From NCBI GenBank assembly GCA_014338405.1, contig JTDE01000723.1, positions 128,013 to 192,012 on the forward strand: DNA of 64,000 bases. Reading direction: 5' to 3'. The position numbers and the translations under genes were made by a program. Source of the stretch: Paragonimus skrjabini miyazakii (lineage: Eukaryota; Platyhelminthes; Trematoda; Plagiorchiida; Troglotrematidae). Within the stretch, counting starts at the first letter, position 1; each line of letters opens with the position of its first letter. Below are positions 14,001 through 23,845 of the stretch, in pieces. The notes under the pieces were generated by a model. It was not told the origin of the DNA and did no database searches. It worked only from the letters and a program-made list of their open reading frames with translations.

Positions 14001-16132
14001 AAGAAGAAGGCTTTCAGTAATTACTATGTTCTTGTTCTGTTTATCCGATAAACCCTAGTTAACGCCTTTGGTTTTATGAGATTAAAACACATGATAACTT
14101 ATTAAGGAGTATGATATAAAGTAGTCGTCCTCGATAGTTAACCAATTTTTCACAGACTATATGTTATCTTTCTCTGTGAAATGTGTTTGTGTCATATAAA
14201 AGCAAGATGGAAGGCGAAAGCTAATGACCTGACGTTGTACCGTCAACATCTTTTCAGTTCAAGAGTAAATCATAGATGTATCATAGCTGTATTGAGAAAC
14301 TCAGTCAAAAGTGATATCGTAGCTGTTATTACAAACAAGGACTTTCTCCACCGTGATTAACGCGTTCTCCTGCGTTTCAGAGGCAAGTGTTAATGCGTAC
14401 ACAAATCTAACATCGCTCTCGTTGTTAGTTGTGTTGAGCAATTGATGAGTAAATGGTTATATTTACTTCGTGCTATTAAAGCTTCAGCTAGCCGCCATTC
14501 CCATTCTGTTTAGCGTCGATCAAGAGAGAAATCTTCAGTATACTCTCAGTTCTGCTGATGACTTAATCACTGTGAGGCGTCCATCATATTATGTTTACTA
14601 CTCGTGATTGTCAATTGAAAAGCTATGCAGAAGGTCTATGACATTCAGATGATCAATTCAAGAGTTGTTTAGTCTTTCGGGAAACTAGAATGCTAGTAAG
14701 ATGAAGTATCACCTGTTATCACAATTAGACAGCTGTCCTTGTCAGATATTGGTCAGACTGACTACAATCCCAGCCATTTTTCCAGCAGCTTCGTTGTAAT
14801 AATTCCAATTTTGATCCACAGGACAGTAACCAACGTAACCATTTAATATGATGGATTTTTTTCATTCTGATCAATTCACTGCTGATTATTGTGAGCACTG
14901 TTTCAAATAGCCCTCAAAACCGTTCAACGAAAAAACGATTCAACGTTATTAAGTCTATCTTGCAACCTGTTAAAGCCATCTGAGACCGAAAATACTTTAT
15001 ATGTCTAATATCGAAGGACATTTGAAAACTTTTCAGACACCTCACCTCTTTGGTTCTCGTACATCAGGTTGGGTTTGCATCTTTCAACTTGCTGAGTGAA
15101 ATACACATATGACAGCCTGTTTGTGCCATCTAGAATCAGACAGATTTCAGTAGACTAGTGGGATCGTCATTTACATACAGTGATTTCTAGCTTTATGCCA
15201 CGATTCAATGACTGTGAGATTTCTGTGTGTATTCTAGCAAGGAAGAATACCGTTTTTCGCAAAATTCACGTATAGCAAATTATGTGTGAATTGAGTTGGG
15301 CTGTCAAACACAATTCTAGAAATTATCGAGTTAGAGGTTTTCGTAGTGTCCTTTTCATTGACTTCACCCATACCCTGATTGCCAACATTTTTTTACTTTC
15401 TAGCAAACAATCTGTTAAGACTTTTTGTTAATTTCAGACATCTAAATAGCGCGTAAAATCAACTATCGAAAAGTGGTCTAATCGTGAAAGTAAAAATTCC
15501 ATTACTTAGTATTTTATTTGATAAAGGCATGTTTGTAAGCTCTTGACTCATTCACCTTCAGCTCGTTTCAGTTCCGCGAATTTATTTGTCATTACGGAGT
15601 CAAAGCCTAAATGAACAGTACGCTCACAAACCTTGAGAGGTAACAGTTTAGAAACTAAAGCACTAGGTAAGCTTAAAGCAGAAGAGTTGTCATACATAAA
15701 ATGCTATTGCCCGTTTTATTTAATAGTGTGAAATTGATTCAAGGGACTTAAACAATCTTCTATGCCTTGTGTGACAAATACAGGGTCAACACAAAAAAAC
15801 TTTCAGCGTGAACTTATATCGACATGGTTGTCATATAAGACAGGTGCTAGTTAGTACAAACCAAGTATAATGTACACGCTATACATTTTTCCCGAAACTT
15901 AACTAAGTGAACGGACGAAAAATGAAGTACAATGTTTCAGTTTTTTCGACCAAATTTCCAGTTCTGTGAAAATTGGTCAACATGAATCCAACAGTTGTCG
16001 GTCAAGTCAAGTTCAAAGCTGGTTGTTAACTTTCAAACACCCAATCTTTGAAGTGTTCTTTCAATCTTTTCCTGTCTGACTAGTTTTCATTTAGAGTGAT
16101 AGTGTTGCTTGTTTAAATCAACACAACGACAT
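2079..16132. other. Long stretch without recognisable genes
   Basis: I read the open frames here on both strands (the longest are under 100 codons, for example 12249-12536 minus and 7017-7313 minus). None shows a recognisable domain, a credible splice context or a mobile-element motif. A short CA-rich tract occurs near 10621-10643. The stretch may contain introns or upstream exons of neighbouring genes, but I could not support any. Confidence 0.5.
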
Positions 16133-16213
16133 GGTTTCGAAGCTCAGCTGGCAAAGGGTTTGTCGCGTTTGGGCATGTTGTTTCGGTCGCTGGTTCAAAT
16201 CCAACCAAAGTCT
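16133..16213 (+). other. tRNA-like relic (A box and B box), possibly a SINE head
   Basis: Two RNA polymerase III-type internal promoter elements are visible. The sequence AGCTCAGCTGGC (16141-16152) resembles an A box, and GGTTCAAATCC (16192-16202) matches a B box. The flanks GGTTTCG and CAAAGTC could form six of seven acceptor-like pairs, with wobbles, and the T stem has one mismatch. The spacing is longer than in a normal tRNA without a long variable arm, and I found no convincing anticodon stem. A tRNA pseudogene or a tRNA-derived SINE head is more likely than a functional tRNA. It does not resemble the hammerhead SINE family elsewhere in the window. Confidence 0.35.
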
Positions 16214-19200
16214 GGATTTTTCGAAATTGGGTCTCATCTAAATGGATTATCAACAAAAAGGATTATTTTTAGTTGGAAAATGTTTGAGCGATTGGTAGTT
16301 ACTTTCAGTGTCTCAGCCTAAGCACCCTTATGCTTGAACAGCATCTTTAATTCAGATCTCCTTCTTGATTGTGTAACTGTTAGCTGACTAGACTTACTGT
16401 GTCGCGCAGCGCTCATGTTCTATTTCGTTGCCCAGCTCCATAAGTTTTGGTCCTAGCCTACTGTAGTTTAACTGGATATGTTTTTTCTGTTGCTTGTTTA
16501 CTAGTGGGGTCACTATGAAGTCTTTTACGTTGCTGTTTGTTGTTTTCCACTGTCCCCACAATGTGTATGTCATAAATGAACAATCAATCTGGATGTTTAG
16601 TAAAAGCTTGTGGTGATAGTTGAGCATTTTCGAACACCTGGAATGAGAATCCCTTGTTATAATCCACGGTACCCGGTTGCTCACGTTAACACAACATGGC
16701 AGATAAGTGTATACTTACACTGGACGTTTTTTTCAAACTTTTCAAAGGAAGCTGAACTAATCAGCTAGCAAAATCATTTGACCCTGGAGACGGTGCTGGT
16801 TTCTAAGAAAGAGCAAATTAACGCAACTGCGTCGACTTCTGTCATTTTCTCACACAAATCGTGTTCACGGCTAAATTTAGTCTTTTAGCTCATATTCGCT
16901 TGCCTCTTGTTTTGTACAGTTGTTTTGAAAGGTCGTCATTTTAAACTTTACTATCTCAGTGATGTACACGTGCGGTTGTTAGTTAGTGAACATATGCAAA
17001 CATCCTTTTCTGTTTTAGCTGTATTTGTGAAACAATTTACCATTGCAATTCAGAACTGATTGCTTAGGTACACAGTCACGTCGACCTAGCTGATACAGAC
17101 GCATTCGAATCTTCATCTGTTAGCTACGACTACAACAAAACCGTTTGTTTACTGTTTGTTCGCTTGATAGACGCTACACTCAAATTCTTATTTACTCTTC
17201 GTCTCTAATTACGTTAACGCACAAATGTGCTGTTTGTACTTCTAGTGAACAAGTCACGCTAAAAGATGAGGGTCGTTGCCGACAGTATGAGACTAGCCAC
17301 CATGCCATATGCTAACAGGTATTTTGCAATCTGTTTTGGCACAAACCCACTTCTTCACAACATCAAAATCATCGACTGTTTGATTGACTTATGCGGTATA
17401 ATCTTCATCTGTAAATTGGCGTAGAGTGGACGAAGGTCTTGTTTTCGCGTTTATTTCATATGAGGGTATAAAATTTGTTGATGAATGGTAAGCTTAGTAA
17501 ATCTAAAAAACATCGGTTGCAATTAAAGTGCTATACAAAGTAGCTGATTGGCAGAACTTCGGTTTTCAACTCCGCTATATCCAGGTTTTATGCCCAAGTT
17601 ATTCCAATAACAATATCAATTAGAAGCGGAAAAATAGTATCTTTAACTGACAGGACAAGCTAGTTTACTTTATCCAAATTCTGTGACAACCGTACTGTTT
17701 GACAAAACACGCACAGGGTGTTACCCAGCGTGCAGCCCGCATACATCATTGGTAGTGATATCCGTTTCCGGATTAACCTGTCACAGTATCCGAAGCCGAT
17801 GAACGCCTGTGTATAACCATCACCACAAGTAGCTTTAAGTATCCTGCTTGAGTTTCCACTGCCTAACCCCGGATCTAATATAAACCCTGAGGAATAAGTA
17901 GTTGAGACTTGTAAAAGAAGACTTTTGCAGTCCAGCTGGCTAACGTTGGTTATTTAGCTAAAAAGACGTTTTGAAACTACCCCTACCTTTCGGAGTCAAA
18001 AAACAAAGACTGATGGTAAGACCTAAGCTGACAGAAAAGACACTGAATAGATAAAGCAAAGAAAAATACAGGAGTACATATTAATATACATCAGAGGTTT
18101 CATCTGCTAGTGCTCTAGTGAACTGGACTTAAGAACCAACAATCACCCTAGGCGAACCATCAGCGTAGCTCAATGCCAGCTAATCGTGCTTTCGCAATAA
18201 CCGTTAGTAATTTCACGTAGCCGTTCTGTGTGCTAACGGTGAGCGCTGCAACATGTCCACTTCTGTACTGATGTTTGTGTCCACGGTAAAAACAGCAAAC
18301 GCTTCATTCTTCTCTCATACTAGACTCGAATTATTTCACCGGTGTGGTTGGACTAGTTCCAGCGTTTTTGACAGTGTGCCAATGTTTTTAAGGATTGTCG
18401 CTGCGATCACCTCTTTCAGATGTTACCGCAAATAACTAGACTAGAGAAACGACAATCATAATTTGGACCACAGCCTCCTTCTCGAATTATCCAACCACCC
18501 TTTTACGTCACTGACCGGTCGATCCGCAACAAACGGACGTGTTAACGTAAATAAGCCACATGGTCTTGAACACCTCATCCCCCATAGAACACTCAGTTCT
18601 GTGCATCATTTACTAGTCTTTGGGAATGTCGCGTTTCTGCAAGACCACCTACTCAAACGAATGATGATGGCTGCTTTGTGAATGAGATCTTTTCGTCATA
18701 GCTCTTCCACCCGACTCGAAACAGGTGCTCATAATGACAGGCTCTTGGTTACTGAATATGTACAGTGGACGACTGCCGTTTGCACTGACCGTACCAAGTC
18801 TGTGCGATCTAAGGACGCCCAGCCAGACCTTTGGGTTGCACCAAACCTGCGTACTGAAATCTGGGAGGTGGACTAGTCGATCACCCACTGGTACCAATCG
18901 AATTGCAACGGAGAGCTGGCTACACAATCGACTTATTTTATCATTACTTTAAAAACAGTTAGTACAAAAAAACTAAGAAAGGTGATAGACCTAAATAAAC
19001 CGACTGGCAGGCACGCGAACATGATAAGGAGTCTGATGCGGTTCGGTTAATGCAGTTTTTCTACCACCAATGAACTGGTACTGTCAGCGACTGCAAAACA
19101 GCGACCACACTTCAAACACCTACAGCTGGCTGACCAGTCCAGTAGAAACTGTAACCAACGTCTGCTTTCGGCAGGTTGTCCGCGGCTGCAAGCCTTGTAC

Positions 19201-19391
19201 ACTCAAGACCACGATCTCTATACTATAGCGGCTCATTCCCATCGCAACTTGCGGTGTGGCGTTCCGATCGTCCGGTGATGTGTTGACACAACAACGCACG
19301 CAAATTGCATGTTCGGACGTGCCGCGTTCACTATTCACTGTCCAGCTTGAGAGGCCTCATATTGAGCCTCTGATTCAACAGTCCAAAGTGT
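16214..19391. other. No gene recognised
   Basis: Base composition becomes more GC-rich after about 18.1 kb. Overlapping short frames occur on both strands at 18250-18950, but no domain or repeat family could be named. It may be an old decayed element. Confidence 0.4.
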
Positions 19392-19601
19392 GGGACAGAA
19401 GAATAAAGGATTTCTGATTAACAGTAGCGGAGTTAGGGTTTTTCACATAAATTGAACATCTTTTGCAGTTGGTCACATCCGTCGCATTCCCATAGACTTT
19501 CTAGTCGGCCTGTTTCGGTGAGAAGCACTGAACTCGAGTTTCGCTCTTGTTAGAGCTCGTCAGTAGTGCATGTCCTTGCCGCACCCGGGGCTAGAACTCC
19601 G
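19392..19601 (-). mobile_element. Hammerhead SINE-like element, copy A (5' truncated)
   Basis: Read on the minus strand, this copy begins just upstream of the B-box-like GGAGTTCTAGCCC and has lost the A-box region. It continues through a complete hammerhead ribozyme (19569-19525) and a tail that aligns with copies B, C and D (shared words include AAAGTCTATG and AACTGCAAAAG). It has the best-preserved ribozyme of the family. The head-ribozyme-tail order resembles the schistosome Sm-alpha repeats. Membership of a retrotransposed SINE class is inferred from the Pol III boxes in the fuller copies. Confidence 0.8.
19525..19569 (-). ncRNA. Hammerhead ribozyme (copy A)
   Basis: On the minus strand, in order: helix I strand GCACTA (19569-19564); core CTGACGA (19563-19557), which fits CUGANGA; stem II GCTCTAACAAGAGC (19556-19543), a perfect 5-bp hairpin with loop AACA; core GAAA (19542-19539); minimal helix III CTCGAG; T16.1 and H17 (TT, where sister copies have TC); then CAGTGC, whose last five bases pair with GCACT. 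Every conserved core base is present. The U in place of C at the cleavage position and one mismatch at base pair 1.1/2.1 may weaken it. Type I topology (open helix I) with a tiny helix III is typical of retroelement-borne hammerheads. Confidence 0.83.
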
Positions 19602-22169
19602 GAAATATATGCTACACTTAAACTCTAGAATTGGTGAAAGTGTCTGACAGTGCAGAATAATACGCTGGCAACGGGAGCCGTTCTCGATTTTAATGTGACA
19701 TTATCAACGCGCTGTGCTTTGTTACGTGCGCTGACTGTGCTCAAACTCTCAGCGTAATTAAGGCTGTTTGTTAGTGTTTACTCTTCGGTCAAGATCGATC
19801 GAGTGACCTTTGCTGAATAGTGCTGCGTCATCCAACAAACATTTAACTCAACCTGGCACAATATCATCGGCTGTCAACGACCAAACCTCCGTGCCCGACT
19901 GGAATGTCTGAGGTGGACTGATCAGCTACAGCTTCGTCAAAGGACATTGGGCAAAACAATATACATGTAAAAACTCAAGTGTAATCAACCCAACAAACAC
20001 ATGGACACTTCCAACTTCTAATTTGATGGTGATCCAGTCTATCTGCAATCCCAAACCTGGTCAACCACAAGTTGCAAGTCAACCTATCTGAGTGATTTCA
20101 TCAGTGGTTCCAGATACAAGGAAATACTGTAGACACATCTAGCGTTATTGGTGTCAGCGTAGAGTGACTGGATATTGCAATGTGCTAATGTTCTGGCAGA
20201 TCGATAAGGCCTTCAATGAGAATTCAAACCGTCTTGATCTAATTACCACTGATATTAGAGTTCAGTTTTCGTCCAGGGGCTAGTTATAACCGGAGTATGG
20301 TGTCCATTCAGACGGAGAAGCACCAGACACGGTGAACACCTTAGAAGAGAATGGTTTCTCACACAGGTCACCTGAGCGGTCGATAATAAAAACAGATGCA
20401 CCTGCTTTAAGGCACAAGCGATTGAGAGTGCCAGCTGTGCCATCTGGTAAATGAGGTCTGGGCCGATTGGCCGATCCCGACTGATTCCAGTCATTTGATT
20501 TGACCACGAGTGTGTAAACTGAGTCTTCTGTCCCATGGTCTATGCTTAGGTAGCTGTATTTACGGAGTTGTTGTCCAACTACATTCTGTGAGCATGAATC
20601 CCCCAGTTTCTTGTCGCGGTACTTCCATCGGCCTCCTTTTACATACTCGATATTTGGCCACCGTCTACTGCCCTGGTGAACGTTCACATCTCATCTGGTT
20701 GAAAGCATTATGATCATGAGTAAACAGTCTTGGGTAATCATTTCCTTGTGCTCAACAACAAGCGACTGTGAACCTTTTATTGATGTGCATCTAATCGTAC
20801 TGTTCACTTACGATTCGGTTTGACCTATACCTTTATCACATCGCATGGAATCTCCCGCCTTTATTTTCAACTTGGTTACACATTTATCATCAGTAGATGT
20901 GATCCACGTACATCTCGTAACTTGTTTCTTAGGACTGCATTGTACAAATATGTTGACTGCAGAAGGAAACACACAGTGACCATGTGGTAGATACTTTACT
21001 CAAGAGTTCTACAAAACTAGGCTGTAACTTCCCACATGCCTAATCTAAATACCGCTGTTGCACTAAGGTGTACTCAGGTGACCAGACTTGTTCGAATTAG
21101 GGTTGCTTTGTGGAATTCTTCATTTAACAGATCTTGGATAGCGTCCATCTGTAATTGCATACTGAACCAAGTATGAGTATACGGTTCATCTCGTGTAGTT
21201 TATTAACTAACTCGCCACATACGAACGAAACTTTTATTTTGATGTCCCATTAAACATTACGCAGACACTACGTCCAACCTGTTATCCAGCCTTGTAATTC
21301 CTGATTTCAAAATATTTATACTGACAACCTATGTGGTTTTTGTGAGTTTCTAAAGTCAACTTCAACTAAATCAACCCAACTATGTAACCCTAGATTTGAG
21401 ACATGAACTCAAAGTTAGTGAATATAGTATACAACATAACGATTCGCCCAAAATTTATTGAACAACCAAGTCAAACTTGACCCCAGCACCGGGAACCTAA
21501 GTGTAATCAGTTATCAAACGTTTACACAGAGACTAGACTACTGAACCTTTGCACATTCTGAATTCTTAGTCTGATAAGCTGGCAGACCGAACAAAGTGTC
21601 AGAGCTAAATCTGATACCTAAGTTTCCCGCAAACACACTCCTTGTCAAAAATGGGCTTCATGTTCCTCCGTGCTCAACCTACATGAATTGGACATGCAGT
21701 AGTAGTTAGCGTCAACCAGCCAAAGCAGACCGGAGATAAAATGTACATGTTCCATGTTCTTAATTCTTCCATATGATCTATCCTGAATTTTGATAATTCT
21801 TGAACTAATCGACTGTCACGATGGCCCACCTATTCCTTACAACATTGCCTGATTAAATGACACGCACCGATCATTGTATCCATATTGACAATCAGTAGAA
21901 AAAGGCCTCATATAGGTCAGTGGTATTTCTCTTATGCACCGAACTGATGCATCTGCGCTGATGATCAGTACACCGACACTTCGTTGCGTGTTGTTTAGAT
22001 GCCCCGCTTTATGGTCTTTTTTATGAACTGCCAGTGCTTTGAAGCGCCAGTCTGAAGTGGCTTAGTGTTTATCACTCTGTAATTCAATAAACTAGCCAGT
22101 TCATTTGATTTCAGAGATATTCTGTTGAGTAAGCGCTGATGTTCCAGCAAATCATGGTAAGTGTTGTTA
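19602..22169. other. No gene recognised
   Basis: A 135-codon open frame runs on the minus strand at 20687-20280, with a second overlapping frame at 20536-20255. Neither shows a recognisable motif. Both may be relics of an unidentified repeat. Nothing else could be supported. Confidence 0.4.
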
Positions 22170-22196
22170 GAAAGTTTGATAAAACGGGGCTAAAAA

Positions 22197-22245
22197 GCTC
22201 GTTTTCGGTGTATCATCTTCAGGCCAAATATAACACAATAAATAA
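22197..22245 (-). repeat. PLE terminal inverted repeat, left arm
   Basis: The 49-bp arm matches the reverse complement of 23784-23832 at 46 positions. Weaker similarity continues outward (AACGGGGC versus AACGTGGC). It carries, on the minus strand, the CTGAAGA (22222-22216) and GAAA (22206-22203) segments of the hammerhead-like motif described for the right arm. Confidence 0.9.
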
Positions 22246-22254
22246 ATATGAAAT

Positions 22255-23690
22255 TCATAAAGTTGGCGTACCCCCACGCCCGATTTTAGACATGATAAAC
22301 TCACCCTATCATGCACTGGCTCAATGGTTAACCGAACGTTTGGAACCACTCCAAAAAGACTAGCTCCAAATAGCCTCAAGGATACGTTTCAGTTCATTGA
22401 ATCTATAGAAAACATGACTATTAATGATAAGAGAATGTTATCATCGGACGTGTGCTCGCTGTTCACGAACGTGCCACTTAGAGAAACAATTGATTTTATG
22501 CTTGACTGCATCCGCTCGAACAATATACAATTCGCAATGTCTGATGAGCAAATCAAAGACTTTTTGTTAGCTTGCACGCAGGACATCCAGTTTCAGTTTG
22601 ATGGGAAAATCTATCGCCAGAAGGATGGGGTCGCAATGGGCTCACCACTAGGTCCTTTGCTGGCTGACATTTTCATGGGCATGATAGAACGTACAAGGCT
22701 AACAGGATTGATAGATCAGTGTGTGCTGTATAAACGTTATGTGGATGATATTTTCTGTATCATCGACAGCAACATTGATACTGACTGCCTGTTATCACTG
22801 GCCAACTCAGCTCACAAAAAACTGCAGTTCACTATGGAAAGAGAACAAGATGGATAACTGGCTTTCCTCGATGTTGCACTACTGAAACGTCCAGATGGAC
22901 CGATTCAACGAGGCACACAGAAAACGGACAAGGATTGGCCAGTATAGCCGTTTTCGCTATCTTGTTATAATGTAACAGAAACGGAACTTGAGACGTTATC
23001 CAGCAAACAGAATTCACAAACTTTGTACTGATGACATGCTCAAGCAAAAGAGCTCAAGCTCTTATGTAAAAGCTTCTGTGCTAATCGACATTCAGACAAA
23101 TCCCTGGCTCGGAATGTTGAACAAAGAGAACCGCAAGACTGTGAGTGTTCTGTCGGGCGGAAAGCCGTCTATATGAACTTGCCTTTCAAGATTGAAATAT
23201 CAAGTGTATCGCTGGCCAGAAGGCTCGACACGGTCCTGATGAGAACGTTCCACGTTGCACAACTAAGACTAATGTTCTCCTCTAAGCCAGCTGTACGCCT
23301 TCAACTCAAAGATGCAGTGTCCAGTAGTGCTACCTCGTTTTGTATCCACTCATTCGTTTGTTCCTGTGGAGCAGGTTACATTGGTCGCACTACAAGTTGC
23401 TTGTCGGAGAGAATACGCGAAAACCATCCAGCTTGACTGACGAACGGACAACAACGAAAGATTTCCAGCGCAATTTTGTCCCATCTAGTTGATGCGAGTC
23501 ACAGAGTAAATGTGGATTTTGTATTCAAGCCGATCTACAGTGTCACACTTGTCACACCAGAGGTGTGAAATGTATCTTGGCTGCTGTGGAGACGATCGGA
23601 ATCCGACTGGGAAACCCTAATTTATGTGCGCAGAAGTCTTTTGTTCAAGCGCTGAAGTTACCATGGCCTGTCGTCGTTGGAACACTTAAC
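22255..23690 (+). pseudogene. PLE reverse transcriptase / GIY-YIG endonuclease pseudogene
   Basis: The RT begins in one frame (VPPRPILDM, 22139 frame) and shifts at an A-run near 22350 into the frame of 22324-22857. That frame shows RT motif A (SSDVCSLFTNVP), the GVAMGSPLGPLLADIF motif, and the catalytic YVDDIF box (residues 139-144 of the frame). A TAA at 22855-22857 interrupts the following LAFLDVALL motif, and further stops and shifts follow. The linker and endonuclease portion resumes at 23173-23436 with the cysteine-bearing CSCGAGYIGRT segment, the degenerate GIY-YIG core of PLEs, then ERIRENHP. Decayed C-terminal similarity continues to about 23690. A full PLE polyprotein is typically 700-900 residues. 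Only the RT half and the endonuclease survive, in at least four frame segments. Confidence 0.9.
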
Positions 23691-23783
23691 ACGGCACCAC
23701 AGTAACCATATCCGTAATCCCAAAATGATATTAGATTCACACTGTATTAAATTTATCAATATCCTGATTTGACAACTAATTTC

Positions 23784-23832
23784 TTATTTATTGTGTTGTA
23801 TTTGGCCTGAAGATGATACACCGAAAACTTGC
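23784..23832 (+). repeat. PLE terminal inverted repeat, right arm
   Basis: This is the native 3' end of the element, downstream of the endonuclease region. It contains TTTGGCCTGAAGATGATAC and CCGAAAACTTGC and matches the left arm in inverted orientation. The pairing would flank the RT region with a foldback of about 50 bp. Confidence 0.9.
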
Positions 23833-23845
23833 TTGTTCGCCACGT
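23800..23845 (+). ncRNA. Hammerhead-like motif at PLE 3' end (degenerate)
   Basis: The order fits a type I hammerhead with minimal helix III. Helix I strand TGGC (23803-23806) is followed by core CTGAAGA (23807-23813), which fits CUGANGA. Next come a nine-base stem II region TGATACACC that pairs poorly, core GAAA (23823-23826), and a helix III of three pairs (AAC with GTT) around TTGCTT. Then come C17 (23838) and GCCA (23839-23842), which pairs with TGGC. Minimal hammerheads are documented in Penelope-like elements of other animals. The weak stem II makes activity doubtful in this copy. Confidence 0.45.

Larger units (their letters stand above)
22170..23845 (+). mobile_element. Penelope-like element (PLE) with inverted terminal sequence
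   Basis: The unit contains a degenerate PLE reverse transcriptase followed by a GIY-YIG-type endonuclease region, the order found in endonuclease-bearing Penelope elements. The RT is 5' truncated to its N-terminal motif region (VPPRPILDM at about 22265). Immediately before it lies an inverted copy of the element's own 3' terminal sequence (22197-22245 versus 23784-23832). Such terminal structures are known for PLEs, where insertions often carry partial, sometimes inverted, neighbouring copies (pseudo-LTRs). The copy is inactive because of stops and frame changes. PLEs reverse-transcribe their RNA at a nick in chromosomal DNA. Confidence 0.9.

Noticed and set aside
20255..20687. 135-codon minus-strand frame
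   Set aside because: I looked for Gypsy RNase H and integrase motifs and found none that could be defended, so it is mentioned only under the surrounding region.
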